DNA from: Mytilinidion resinicola
Lineage: Eukaryota; Ascomycota; Dothideomycetes; Mytilinidiales; Mytilinidiaceae
DNA: 64,000 nucleotides
NCBI RefSeq assembly: GCF_010093595.1
Contig: NW_022985440.1
Location: 675,512 to 739,511 of the forward strand
Direction: 5' to 3'
The notes under the pieces were generated by a model, which was given only the letters and a program-made list of their open reading frames with translations, had not been told where the DNA came from and did not search any database. This document shows positions 31,174-42,746 of this stretch, piece after piece. The position numbers were made by a program, and so were the translations under genes. The first letter of the stretch is position 1. Every line of letters begins with the position of its first letter.

Positions 31174-33684
31174 ATGGACGGATCGCACTCGCGAGCGCCT
31201 TCGCGAGCGCCCAGCCGGGCGGTTTCGAGATCGCGGACGGGGGGCAGGCAGGCGGCGAGGCAGGAGTCGAGGCCGCCGCGGAATGCGGAGGCGGGGTATA
31301 AGCGGTTGATTGTTGCGTGTGATGGTGAGTGTTTTTCCTTTGTTTCCCCCTTTCTTCTACTGTTGTCTTGTTTCGGAGACGGGGGGGTGGGTTTGGGCCT
31401 TGTTGGGGTTGGGTTGGGTTGGGTTAGGTTGGGTTGGGTTGGGTTGGGTTGTTTACTTGCGAGGGTGTCACAGTGTGGTATGGAGGGACGGTAAGCAAAG
31501 AAAGAAACAGAGGGGTGAATGTGTCAAGGGTTGTCACAGTTAGTGATGATGAGGGATGATGAGTTGATGATAAAAAGGAATGGATAGGGCTGACGATTAA
31601 TGGTCTAGGCACGTGGTTGAATGCAGACAATGGGCTTACGAATGGCAAGCTGTCTATCCCGAGTAATGTGACGCGTATCTCGAGGGCGATTCGGCCGGTT
31701 AGTGTGGATGGGGTGCCGCAGATTGTGTATTATCATTTCGGGGTGGGCGCGAATGGAGGTGCGGTGGGGAGGGTTATAGGAGGTGAGTTTGTTTATTTGG
31801 TTGTTTTATTGCTTCGCTTTCGTTAGGATCTTCGTCCTACGTTTCTGTACAACTTTCGTTTATTTTCAAAGCGTGCCTCTTTCTCGTCAGGATTTTGGTC
31901 AGAGTAAAGGTTTGAGTAGAAGCTGACCCTGGGGCGAGCAGGCGCTATAGGCGAAGGACTGGGAGAGAATGTCAGGGAAGGATACTCATTCTTGTGTAAC
32001 AACTGGGCGCCTGGGGATGAGATCTTCTTGATAGGCTTCTCAAGAGGTGCCTTCACAGCAAGAAGCATTGGAGGGCTTGTTGGGCAAATTGGGCTGCTCA
32101 CCAAAAAGGCGCTGGGGAGCTTGGCAGAGGTTTTCACGGACGTTCAGCATAGGCGCGACCCCAATTACCGCCCGAAGTACCCAGATGTTCCTTTTCCAGA
32201 TAAACCGAGTGCAGATGATCCTTATTATCGAGAAGAATTGGGTCGAGTAAGTCTCACCTAGTGTCAAACCCTGCTTTATAGTTGCTGATACATGTCAGAG
32301 AGGTCTTTCGCGTCTAAATATCCCTATCAAAGCTATTGCGGTATGGGATACCGTCGGTTAGTAATTCAAGCCACCGCTCATTATCCTCCTAACATGTCAC
32401 AGGGTCTCTCGGAATGCCACGCATCCCCATACTAACACGACTGGGCCTCCAGGGCCAGGAGTCCAAACACATGGCATTTTACGACACGAAGCTCTCCAAC
32501 TGTACTGAAAACGCGTTTCAAGCGCTCGCTCTGGACGAGCGCCGTTCGGCCTTCTCCCCGGCCGTCTGGGAGAAGCCAGAGGGAAACCGCACCACGCTGC
32601 GCCAGGTTTGGTTTCCAGGTGTGCATAGTAATGTTGGTGGTGGGTATGATGACCAGCAGCTGGCGAATATCACGCTGGCGTGGATGATGGCGCAATTGGA
32701 GCCGTTTCTGGATATGCGCATGCAGTACGTGCTGGAGCAGGATGAGGAGAATGAGCTGTATTATCGCAAGCAGCGGGAACGGGATAGGCCATGGTCATTT
32801 GGTATGTTTGGTTGCGATTTCCTTCCTATTATGATTACTCCTACATTCCACGCCTCTCTCCACACACGGCCAGTCGAGAAAGAGTTGCACTCAACCATTT
32901 CCCTCTTCCCCACTGCAATAGAGTCCCTCTAACCCCTACAGGCGAACTTTACAACAGCATGGCTGGCATCTACGCCTTGGGCGGCGGCACAACCCGCACA
33001 CCGGGCACTTACTACGCCATCGACCCCGACACCGGCCGCTCCACCGGCCGTCCACTCCACGACACCCACGAGTACGTGCACCCGTCCGCGCGGACACGCT
33101 TACGTCTCGGCGGGCCCGGCGTTGACGATAAAGGTGTCTACGAGTGCCGTGCGCTGACAGATAACTGGCGTCTTGTCGTTGACTACAACAACTCCGCCGA
33201 TGTCGAAGTCTTCTGGAAACTGAAGAGCAGGGATAGAAAGGTCAGCACAAGGGTTCTGCCTGAAGCGCCACTGTGGAAATTAGAAAGAGAGCTCGCGATG
33301 ACGGATCCGAAGACGTACGATTACGTGATGAGGCCGCCGGCTACAGGGGCGAAGCGGAGGGGTGGGCGGAGGAGTAGTCCTGTAGGGAGCCCTATGGTCG
33401 AGCACGGTGGTAGGAGGAGCCGCGTGGGGAGCCCCATGGCGGAGCATGGGAACGGGCGGAGGAGTCGTGTGCCGAGTCCGAGTGTGGAATACGGCAATGG
33501 AGTAGTGATTGAAGAAGCTAGTGCGATGGGTGTCGTGCGGAAGAATCGGGAGGGTAGGAGGAGGAGGAGCTTAGAGAATATAGGCCCGAGGGGGAGTAGG
33601 GCGAGAAGTGTAGAGGGGGATTCGGACTGGGGGAGGAGAGAGACACCAAGGAGTAGCAAGAGAATGAGCCATCTTGGACCTTGA
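31174..33684 (+). CDS. DUF2235 (Tle1-like) alpha/beta hydrolase
   Basis: Exons 31174-31324, 31609-31782, 31942-32246, 32299-32356, 32403-32801 and 32942-33684 give 609 aa, phases agreeing. A Ser/Arg-rich start (HSRAPSRAPSRAVSRSR) leads into the PF09994 domain: RLIVACDG/TWLNADNG, VYYHFGVGANGG, the nucleophile elbow FLIGFSRGAFTARSIGG, AIAVWDTVG/SLGMPRIP, and a final catalytic-type segment VWFPGVHSNVGGGYDDQQLA. The same domain forms the catalytic part of bacterial Tle1 phospholipase effectors; fungi carry many copies of unknown substrate. The C-terminal 120 residues are basic and contain three imperfect repeats of a GRRSRV-SP-EHG unit (about 545-590). The first intron (284 bp) contains the TTGGG microsatellite. 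Confidence 0.85.
31404..31452. repeat. (TTGGG)n microsatellite in intron 1 of the DUF2235 gene
   Basis: About nine TTGGG units with one TTAGG variant. It resembles a degenerate telomere-like array but lacks true TTAGGG units in series. It is the reverse complement of the upstream CCCAA tract. Confidence 0.85.
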
Positions 33685-34660
33685 TGGTCGGGCAGATTAT
33701 TCTTTGTAAAGGTAGTCGGGGATTGGCTTTTGTATTCTTGGTGCATTAGTGTAAGATTCAGCGGCTTGTCGAGTATGTAGCGTTTTGGTTTGGCAGTATA
33801 CCCATTCGTTCGTGAGCTATGGTCATTCTTTGTAGAGCATTGACGACCTCTCGACGCTTGTACATTGCCTCAGAAGATTTTGTAAATGCATACTCTTGCT
33901 TGTGCTGTGTGGTTACGGAGAATGATGAATGAGTGCGAATACTGGAGACAATGCTTGTTTGGTCTTGGATATAAATAGCTTTCTAAATAGCTACATCGGG
34001 GATTGAAATAGCCAGCAATCAATATAGGTAGTGCAAGGATTGCGCCTGTGATTGGGGTGATTTGCGTCACGTGCAAAAATTATGACTAAGAATGTGACCT
34101 CAGCTTTCAACGTCACTACCGCTGCCTGTTCTCTAAATACTCCATCAAAAGTAGAGTTCTTCTCAAACCTGGGACAGTATTTCAACTGAAAGCGTGGAAA
34201 ATCGGCTGATACGACTTACTTTAATCCAGGCATACATTGCCGCTCTTTCTTTTCACCTGTACTTCATACAAATATTGCCGAGCAGTTCTGAGAGCTCTAC
34301 AGGAGCAGCTCTCTCGAAGGAACCGATCTGAAGCACAACCTTTCGATCACCGAGAGTGTTCTAGAAGATTCCTTCCAGGACTCTTGCCACTCAGCCGCCA
34401 CCTCAGGTCAGAAAGTCCACAGGCCGTAAGCGTGTCTTGTTGTGCTACGGCAAGTAAAAGCGCTGAGGGCGGGGAGAGCCAGTTTCAAGTGCTGTCCACG
34501 AGCTCTCGATCGCCTTGTATTTCCAGGGTGGCGCGATAACCGGACTCAAACATTCACAGGGCTTGTTGCTTGCATACATTCCACGAGACAGCCCGGTCAC
34601 TTATCTCAGCCACATCACATTTCAAATCTAAAGATTTCGGACTAATAGCATCGACTAGCC
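33685..34660. other. Intergenic, no supported gene
   Basis: Nearly 1 kb between the DUF2235 stop and the HSM3-like start. Small open frames on both strands without domains. Nothing else recognised. Confidence 0.5.
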
Positions 34661-36638
34661 ATGCCGAATCCTTCCACAGTGTTGGAGAAACTCCAAGTCC
34701 ATCTTCGCGAAGTGGAGCAGGAACCGACAACTTCTCTCGACGTCCATCTATTAGGACAATGTGAGCTCTACGTATCCCAGCTCGAATTCCCGAACGGAGG
34801 ATGGCGACAAACACATCCACTCTTCCTTCAGCTTGGACAGCTTCTGCCGAGTCTGCAACAGGACCCATCTCCCTTGATTCGATTCGTTCTAAAGCTCACC
34901 GCACCGTACAGCTTCGATGAAGTCAAAGAGCTGGACTTTGCCATGGGATTGAACTTGAAAGCTGAGCCGTTTCATCTCCTTATTCTGACTTTGCTGGAAA
35001 AGGCGACCGCCACCGGAAATGATGCCGAGAACCTTGCCAGTCGGTCAGATGTCGTCAAAGCGATTGTAAGACTATGGCTTTGCACGGAGGATACCGGTAC
35101 AGCAACCAAGGCCTCCAATCTACTTATCGCACTCTTATCAGCCTCAAAGAACCTACCCGGTGGACTAAATGAGATCGGTGTTGGCGAATACGGAAGAGGT
35201 GCGATGTGGAAACGACTATTCGAAGATAAGGATATCTACAGTTTGCTATACCTCTTCTGCAGCCTCAAGTCTCTGCCAGCTGGTGATGAAGTCCCTCTCA
35301 ACAAGAGGAATACGACGGTCGCACAGGCTAGGCTGATGGACTGGCTACCGAAGGTCGGAGCTCTGGACTGGGATACCATCGTCAGAAGCCATCACCCGGA
35401 GATAGAGACCAAAGTTGGACTTAGGAACGGGGAAGGTCTTCTGCATTTTGCAAGCATGAAAATGGTTGATTTCCTGGACGACATCTTGATGCACATTAGC
35501 TTGATCAACTTCTTCTCTGATCTCATCTCCACCGTAAAGACCATCGCGGCGCCTACGTATGTACCCTATCACCAAAATCCGTTATCTGTCTGACGCTCTA
35601 TAGATCTAGTGGCTCTAGTGTGGCCTTGGACTTCCTCAAGAAAGAAGGCTGGCATGCTCACATAATCAAGTACCAGCAAGACGACACTCCTTCAATGGAG
35701 CGAACGTTCCTGAAAGCGCCAGCAGCCAACTACATCTCCGCCTATGCGTCTACATATCTGGACGACTTTGAACGAAGTCCTGAGGCTGCTGGAATCGTGG
35801 AGAAGCTCAACGAAACCATCAACAAGGCCCAGCCAGAAGACTTCCACATACTCTCATCAGTACCGCGAGCTAGTTTGGTGCCTCAGCGGGCGATGGGATA
35901 TGCCTGGGACGAATCTCCGATCTTGTCCATTCCCATCCGCCTGACAAGTGCAGACGCGCTGAAGACACTCGCAACCATATTCCATGGGCCAATTGAGGTA
36001 AGCGTGCTCGAATCTACTTCCAAAATCTGACTTAATACCTTTCAAAGCCCGATGTCGTCTTTCCACTATCGCAGATCTCGTTGAGCAGTATGACTGTTCA
36101 GACCTCTTCCGCACGATTCGAATCCGAGCGAATCTACGCCCGCCTCCTCCTATCCCTCTACCTCACCAAAACGCCATCTTTCTTCACTGAGATCATCCGT
36201 CACGCCGATACAATTGCCATGAAAGAAAACGCCATCGCAGCCCTAATCTTACTCCGTGCCATCATCACCGCAAAGTGGTCTCCCGCTTCCCAGCTCAACG
36301 ACGGAAATTCCGACGCCATTCTCACACGCTTGCAGAACTTCCCAGACTCTGGCCTCGAACTGATCCTGGATCCAACGATTAGTGGTGGTGTGCTTCCGTT
36401 CTTGCTGAAGCCTGCAACTACATTTTCGGGGCTGGTGGGTGGTCGCGGCGATGCGGAGAGTGCAGCGTTCCAGGTTGCAATGACGAAGTTCGATGTGCTG
36501 AAGGTGCTTGGAGAGCGGGTGAAAGAGTTGCAGCCGCCGAGGAGCCACATTGATGGGATGATTCGGAGGCGCGTGGCCGAGGGGCCTTGGGGCGTGGGCC
36601 AGAATGCGGCCCCCAGGATTGGGACGATGGAATTGTAG
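34661..36638 (+). CDS. HSM3-like proteasome-assembly protein (PSMD5/S5b-type)
   Basis: Exons 34661-35556, 35604-35997 and 36048-36638 give 626 aa. The whole protein is alpha-helical without catalytic motifs, consistent with an ARM/HEAT-type fold. Segments that I associate with fungal HSM3 N-terminal-domain proteins: LRFVLKLTAPYSFDEV-like text (IRFVLKLTAPYSFDEVKEL), FHLLILTLLEKATATG, DVVKAIVRLWLCTEDTGTA, VAQARLMDWLPKVGALDWD and RSHHPEIETKVGL. Yeast Hsm3 is a chaperone for the proteasome base (Rpt ring) and was first described through mismatch-repair phenotypes. The second exon carries a probable conserved APAANYISAYASTYL segment. Recognition is from memory, so the family call is less certain than the gene model. 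Confidence 0.7.
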
Positions 36639-37887
36639 GGTATGGCATATTTATGTATGTTAAACTCTAGAGCTTCTTAGAATTTACATTCAGCTATCTA
36701 GGCCTCAGAGGTGACCATGGCCTAGACTTCAAAAGTCAAATGAAAGTCATGCTAATCAAACGGGAACTCAGCTATGGTGGACACATCATAGTGCTTCAGC
36801 ACGTCAGGTATAATCGTCGTAAGGTAGCGTGACCAACCAGTGTGCAATGCGACAGGCTTACCATTAGAACTAAGTTGCAGCGAGCTAGCAATTACTTTAC
36901 GTCTCTACTCTATGCACGCAGAGAAAAAGTATAATGTTGCACGACCCAAGAAGGCTGTAATTCTTATTATATCTCGAGCTATGATTGGCTAAGATCGAGT
37001 GAGACTAGCGTCCTCCCAATACTTCTCCATGCATGTGGCTTTACAGCCTCCATACTTTTCAGCCCCCACTCGGACCACCGCGCAACAACGAGAGAGCTTC
37101 GGGTATACGAAGTAATCGTCATGGAACGCTTCAAATCGTGCGTCCTACAGCATGCCTGCCTTCTCTTGCCATCCCTGTATCCGTGGGCTATGCTGCGCAA
37201 GATAGGAGGCTGAGAGAGAGCAATCACGCGTCGTGGGAAAGCACCTGCATGTTCCCGCCTCTCCGCCACTGGAGATCTTACAGAATCTAGCCTTGTCTTC
37301 AGCCGCAGCCTTTCCTTTTTCATACTTATCTGCTGTGATAGTATGCATGCTCGCGAAAGCCAGCACGCTTCAGCCCAGCCTTGTCTTCCCGAAAGCCCAG
37401 ATCTATTTGATTTCTCGCTCCATTTTCTTAATCCTCTACTCTGCCACAGCCTCTTCTTTCGTGCTTACGATGCAGCGTCTTTCTTCAATTGACTCAACGC
37501 GTCTCTAAGACGTCTTCAAGAACCACGAAGCTTTCTACCGTGCCGCCTTTCGAACCCATTTCAAGTTCTGCTGTAGTCGCATGTCCTTTTCGTTGATCGC
37601 TGTGGTCATATTTTACTGGCTATCATACGACAGCAGGTGTCTAACAGGTAAGTTTACTTCGAATGCGTCAGGAAAGACCCCACATCGAAAAGTTTCTAAG
37701 ACTCTAACCCATCGTAACTATTATAGCACACCTGTAACTTTGAGGTTGCGGCTTTCGTGTTAGCACATGGCACGGCACACAAACTCTGTACCTGGCCACT
37801 ACTTTTCTAGTCCTAGTATAATGGGGTTTCGGAGTTGAAATCACAAACTAGTCATCGAAAAATTGCAGCTTGGCGTAGTTAACAGAA
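36639..37887. other. Intergenic, no supported gene
   Basis: 1.25 kb. Open frames of 60-114 codons on both strands near 36980-37510 have no recognisable domain. Possibly promoter and 5' UTR of the membrane protein that follows. Confidence 0.5.
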
Positions 37888-40467
37888 ATGGCGGACCATG
37901 AGTTGGATGACCTAGGGTTGATCTCACCGCAGCACCGGCCATCACTTGAGAGCATATCAGATATCGCATCGACGCTCCGTTTACCCAACCATCGCAGGAA
38001 TGACTCAGACGCCGACACTCTTACCGACCGACTTCTACTCTCTCCCGAATCTGAACATGGACGTTTCAATACTAGATCGTCCCGACATTCTCCAAGAGTT
38101 CCTCAAAGTCCACTATCTCCGAACGATCTGAAGCAGCCCCAAAAACGAAAGACCCATATCAAATTGCGACACAAACTGGGCTGGCTTGCGATCACGCTCC
38201 TGATCGCCACTCCGGTCGTTGTCTTAACCCTTGTTGAAGTCCTGGTCTTTCTATGGTTCTCCGACTCTTCCAATGGCAATTGGCACTATCTCATGGTCAA
38301 TCAATGGGCCACTCGGGCAGTCTCCATCTCTGCTATGATCATTCGAACTATTATCGACTTCCTTGCCGGAGTCGGTGCATCGATGCTGGCAGCTCTGGCT
38401 TTGGAATCACACGCTGTGCGCCTTTGCGACTCGGCAGCTGTTTCTGTTATGAGATCTGGAATGGCTTCGCCTTGGCGACTCCTCCTGCCCATGTTCTTTG
38501 GGTCTCGAAAGGAAGGCGGAATCACGCACTATCTATTTCTGCCACTGATCATCCTCTTGACAACTACCACCGTACTGCTTCAATTTAGCTCTACGGCCTT
38601 ACTCTCCGATCTCAAACTTGGTCTTCTTGAAGGCTATTCGACTAACAGAACTTTCTTTTATGACTTCGAATACAATACAGCAACACGTGTTGGGGATGTT
38701 CAAGGCTGGGATCTATACAATTTAACAGCTGCTCCGCTTATCCACCGTGGCATATCATGGGCTAGAAACCCTCCTTTCTATCCCACTTTTGGGGAATATA
38801 CCGAAGCAGTGCCGAAGAAGAAAAAGGTAGATGACACGGGGTATACTTTCCGTGCATTCATGCCATTCACAGACGCTCAATCGCGACAAACTGTTCAAAA
38901 ATACACCGGATCCTCGTTTGTTGTGGATTCTCGAGTCTCCTGTCAGCAGCCGGATTTTGAAACTATTAACGTAACTATTGGTGTCGAGAAGACCATGGAT
39001 CAGACGGGAAGCCTAATATGGACTATCTCTGGGAGCTTTACTAATTCGACAGACGTTCCTGACCTCTGGACACCACCGGTCCCGATACCGTTCGAGTGTA
39101 AATATCTCGTCGGAGTAGGATCTTACTCGATATGTCAGATGCAAGGGCCACAGTACTTGATTTGGAGTCAGGATTTTGAGCATGAGAGCCTCCTCCATGA
39201 CAGGCTTGCAGCTGTACCAGGAGAGACTGCTGGAAGTCTAAAAAGCCAGCTCACAAACGTCACAGTCGAGCAGATGAAACCGACACCGTTCGATACCCTT
39301 CCGTCATGGGGACCTACCTATCTTATCTTTCGATCCTACGATGAACAGGATCTCGCTGCCGTTAAGAATATACAAGACTATTCCACTGATCAGCAAAACA
39401 ACACACGCATACATTTCGAACCTTCGGATACGGAATGGCTCAATATGACCACGAGAATGAGCGTAGCTGATTCCGCCGCGAACAATATTGTTCTATTCAA
39501 CCAGACCATTAGCGTGTCTCTCTGTTACACATCGTGGCAAACTGCCGACTTGAGTACCCACATGTCTTCGGAATCCAGCCGTCAGGAACCCAGCTCGCAT
39601 AAAACTTCTCGCTCTGCCTACGATTTCTCGGATCTACGAATCCAGATGGGCCAGCACCCTAACATCACTTCCCTAGAGGCTCGCAACGTCTTGAACCTTT
39701 CAGAAACCATATGGATACCCACGAATGACGACGCTGCTCCTATACAGCAGCAACCCCCCGTCCAGGCCTTCGCAGATATGTCTGGATATGGCCTGCGAAA
39801 TCGAGAACGCACAGAGCTTATACTCGCCCACACCTTCACCAATGAGACGTCAAACGACACAGTCCTGATTTACCCGAACTCCATCGGATTCGAGAGTAGC
39901 CGCCTAAGCGGCAATTGGTCAGCTCTTGTGTTCGACCTGTCCATCGGTCTCGCCTTTCCCCCCAACATCACCAACTGCACACTCCCTGACCCAGCCCTCT
40001 CCTCCTTCTTCCTCGAAGCCATGGCTCAAAACGGCTCCGTCGCATCAACGATGTCTTCCTTACTCACAATCCTCAGCGGCATGGCATACTACGACCAGTT
40101 CCCTGCATACACGAAGCAGGGCAATGCAACGTTTGTCTTCTTCTCGAATGTATTGTATCCTCAAGACACGCGAGGGTTCACAGCCGTAGTCATTCTTATC
40201 CTCCTCCAAACCTTCATATTTACGGTCATCGCGACGCTGTTTGTCTGGAAGACGCGGTTCTCGATGCTCGGCAATGACTGGGCGAATGTCGCGCAGGTGC
40301 TGGCGCCGGCGACCGAGGAGTTGGTGCGTGGCAGCTCGCGTGCGATGGATAAAGAGATCAAGAGCGAGCTGGAGATTAGGGGGACGAGGAATATGGAGGT
40401 TGGCGTGGGCCTGTTGGGGGATGGAGAGAGCTTTGGGATTACGGCGAGGAAGAGATGGAAGGGGTAG
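37888..40467 (+). CDS. Large uncharacterised membrane glycoprotein
   Basis: A single uninterrupted frame of 859 aa. Residues 1-95 are polar with several Ser-Pro sites (RHSPRVPQSPLSP) and probably cytosolic. Hydrophobic helices lie at about 98-124 (AITLLIATPVVVLTLVEVLV), 145-171, 214-238 (LFLPLIILLTTTTVLLQ) and 763-787 (VVILILLQTFIFTVIATLFVW). Between helices 3 and 4 lies a ~520-residue domain with about fifteen N-glycosylation sequons and scattered Cys, which should face the outside or an organelle lumen. The cytosolic tail has a conserved-looking NDWANVAQVLAPATEEL segment. I recognise it as a type common in filamentous ascomycetes but with no assigned function. No enzyme or receptor motif was seen. 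Confidence 0.8.
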   Translation: MADHELDDLGLISPQHRPSLESISDIASTLRLPNHRRNDSDADTLTDRLLLSPESEHGRFNTRSSRHSPRVPQSPLSPNDLKQPQKRKTHIKLRHKLGWLAITLLIATPVVVLTLVEVLVFLWFSDSSNGNWHYLMVNQWATRAVSISAMIIRTIIDFLAGVGASMLAALALESHAVRLCDSAAVSVMRSGMASPWRLLLPMFFGSRKEGGITHYLFLPLIILLTTTTVLLQFSSTALLSDLKLGLLEGYSTNRTFFYDFEYNTATRVGDVQGWDLYNLTAAPLIHRGISWARNPPFYPTFGEYTEAVPKKKKVDDTGYTFRAFMPFTDAQSRQTVQKYTGSSFVVDSRVSCQQPDFETINVTIGVEKTMDQTGSLIWTISGSFTNSTDVPDLWTPPVPIPFECKYLVGVGSYSICQMQGPQYLIWSQDFEHESLLHDRLAAVPGETAGSLKSQLTNVTVEQMKPTPFDTLPSWGPTYLIFRSYDEQDLAAVKNIQDYSTDQQNNTRIHFEPSDTEWLNMTTRMSVADSAANNIVLFNQTISVSLCYTSWQTADLSTHMSSESSRQEPSSHKTSRSAYDFSDLRIQMGQHPNITSLEARNVLNLSETIWIPTNDDAAPIQQQPPVQAFADMSGYGLRNRERTELILAHTFTNETSNDTVLIYPNSIGFESSRLSGNWSALVFDLSIGLAFPPNITNCTLPDPALSSFFLEAMAQNGSVASTMSSLLTILSGMAYYDQFPAYTKQGNATFVFFSNVLYPQDTRGFTAVVILILLQTFIFTVIATLFVWKTRFSMLGNDWANVAQVLAPATEELVRGSSRAMDKEIKSELEIRGTRNMEVGVGLLGDGESFGITARKRWKG

Positions 40468-42746
40468 GGGGCAGGTTGACGAGGCTGTACCCGGAAGTCA
40501 TTGTCACCTCGAATCAGCCTCATGAAGAAGACGCTCCCTGCTGTGTTCCTTTACCCTGGTACTCTGAGCACACCTGTAAGATCTAATCAGCAAGAGCAAG
40601 AAGCGCAAGGCTGAGGAGCTTGGGCGCTTTGTATAGCGGATTTCAAATCCGACATGTCACGCGAACTTTGAGCCTTGGGGAAAGATCTTTCTTCGTTTAT
40701 TGCGGGTGGGCCGATAGCTTCTCGGTGCAAGAGTTAACCCGACTCTTCAATATCGCTTCAGGATCTCGCGGTTGATTTCAAATCCAGATGCAATATCAGG
40801 GCTTTAGAGAAGGTTTCGCTTGGGGTTATCCGGGGTGCTTCCATGGATTTCTTTGGACGAGATCGGCCCAATACGTTCAACTCGATTCGGGCACTTAGAG
40901 ATAAATGTTGAGTCCCATTCAGACAAAATCATGGTCTCGAGAATCCAAGCACTTACGGCTGCTGGGGCACTCCGATGTGCTGTCATACGGCCTTGATTAG
41001 ATTGAATTGAATTCTGAACTGGGCTCTCGGTATATGTTTCGTTCCACACAATTGAAGCAGAGCCTTAGAGAAGGAGTCATCCTCAGCTGTTAGATGTGCT
41101 ACTTCACGGTACCACCACTTTTGATAAAGAGCCTAAAAGTCGTTGCGGTTTGCAGTCTATACCACGTGACCTTTTCGTCAAATCACAGGATAGTCATAGG
41201 ATATCTACGAAAGCAGTAAACTTTCGCTATAGCAATGCACCTTCTTGACTACGGCGTAGCGAGCATGACAGTCGTGGAGCTCATAGGATAAGCACTATTA
41301 CATAAAGAATACCGTTGTGCTGACCGAACGGCGAATGCCTGGGGAAACCTTTGAGATCTCGGCTATTACTGATTAAATAGTTGGATGGGAGCACTTTCTT
41401 CAAATTACGGATGCTCAGCTGGTCGTCTGCTGTATAGAGTAAAGAACACGACATACGACAGAGAGACTGGCGTAGGATCAGGAACACGAGAGAACGAATA
41501 GCGCAGCGGCAAAATTACGAGGGGGAAACAGTGTAGTGTTGTAAATACGATATGAGGAATAGCGCAGCGTGCCGAATACGACAGAGGGAATGGCACGGTG
41601 TTAGCCTCGCTGGGTTTTTCCTGAATAGGCTAGCTTGACGCTTTGATAGACCACCTACTGAGGGGTCTGGGATATGCCATTGGGGTTGCTCGCTGGCTCG
41701 TGTATCTCGTCTCGAGCAATGCCCTCGAACAGTAACGTTAACTCCGTTAAATCCTGGCCGTCAAGGGCACAGCTGTGTTTTCTTGTGATGTGGAGCTTCT
41801 GCTTTTCATCGTTGATCGACCCTTAGTTGTCGCGTGTTCCATCGATGACTCCTACCCTCGTCAGGCTCCGGCAAGGAATTCGGTTATCGCACGATGGAGT
41901 CGGTGAGGAATGGATAGCCGGAGGATGTGAGCACCACTGGGCGAACTCCCGCCTATCACCAAGACTCACAGGAGCAGCTCAAGAAGAAGGCGGCCTTCGA
42001 GAACGTCAGAATACGTATGCCGAACGTAACATATAAGATGTCTCGGCTCTCAAGCGCTTATATGTAGTCGTATTTCCCCTCGCGCCAGTCAGCCCTACCG
42101 CGTGGTTAGAGTTCGACGCGGTTACCCGAGGGGTTACTGGCACCACCCAGATCTTGCACCCGCAAGCCACTCGTTCGCAACTCGCACTGAAAAAACACCC
42201 GACATACCGTCCGCTAGCTTTTGGCTGACAAATGGTGGCGGTTCTAACAAAGATCTGTCGGTGGCTTCATGGAGCCTTGAACCAATGAAGCGTCCCCATA
42301 TCCTGGGTCGGGGTAACTCAACAGCCCGCAGCGACCTTGGCTGCCCGTCGGAACGCCCCTAACGCGTTTCAATACGCCCATCATGTGTCTTACTCGTGAG
42401 CTAAGCTGAATCCAGACCGTGGACGGCTGGTGGCTCGCCTTGGCCCATGGAGTTTTCCAGTCCACGACCACAGAGCCCGAGTGCCCGGCCAGGCTACCAG
42501 GCGCTGCATGCGTCCGTCCAGCACAATCGCATCGTCAGGGGGCAGATAGTTGCTGACATTTTGCCTGGCTTATATCTACTAAGCTGCCCACAGTCATCAT
42601 CTCTATTCTTTCTTCTTGGCGACGTTTTTGTTGTTTGCTTTTGGGAATAATTTGTCAACGCGTCGGGAAACCACACCCTCTGACATTCTCGTCGTCATCA
42701 AAGTTGCTTAGTTACATTTCCCTTCCACAACCAGACGAAGCCCAGC
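40468..42746. other. Long intergenic region, no supported gene
   Basis: 2.3 kb. 41440-41600 contains degenerate short direct repeats (AATAGCGCAGCG twice, at about 41499 and 41561, and several ACGA-rich stretches). 42076-42133 can fold into a nested hairpin (separate entry). The last 250 bp should hold the promoter of the DHA2 transporter. No coding domain recognised. Confidence 0.5.
42076..42133. other. Nested inverted repeat (possible structured element)
   Basis: Outer arms CCCCTCG (42076-42082) and CGAGGGG (42127-42133) are a perfect 7-bp complement. Inner arms CCGCGT (42098-42103) and ACGCGG (42116-42121) enclose a 12-base loop. It contains a GGTTAGAGTTCGA stretch that vaguely recalls tRNA arms but does not build a cloverleaf. 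Confidence 0.4.

Noticed and set aside
31404..31452. TTGGG array as an interstitial telomere or chromosome-fusion scar
   Set aside because: Units are TTGGG, only one TTAGG is present, and the tract lies in an intron of an intact gene; a microsatellite is the simpler explanation.
42084..42133. tRNA gene suggested by GGTTAGAGTTCGA
   Set aside because: No acceptor, anticodon or T arm can be built; only a nested hairpin is present.
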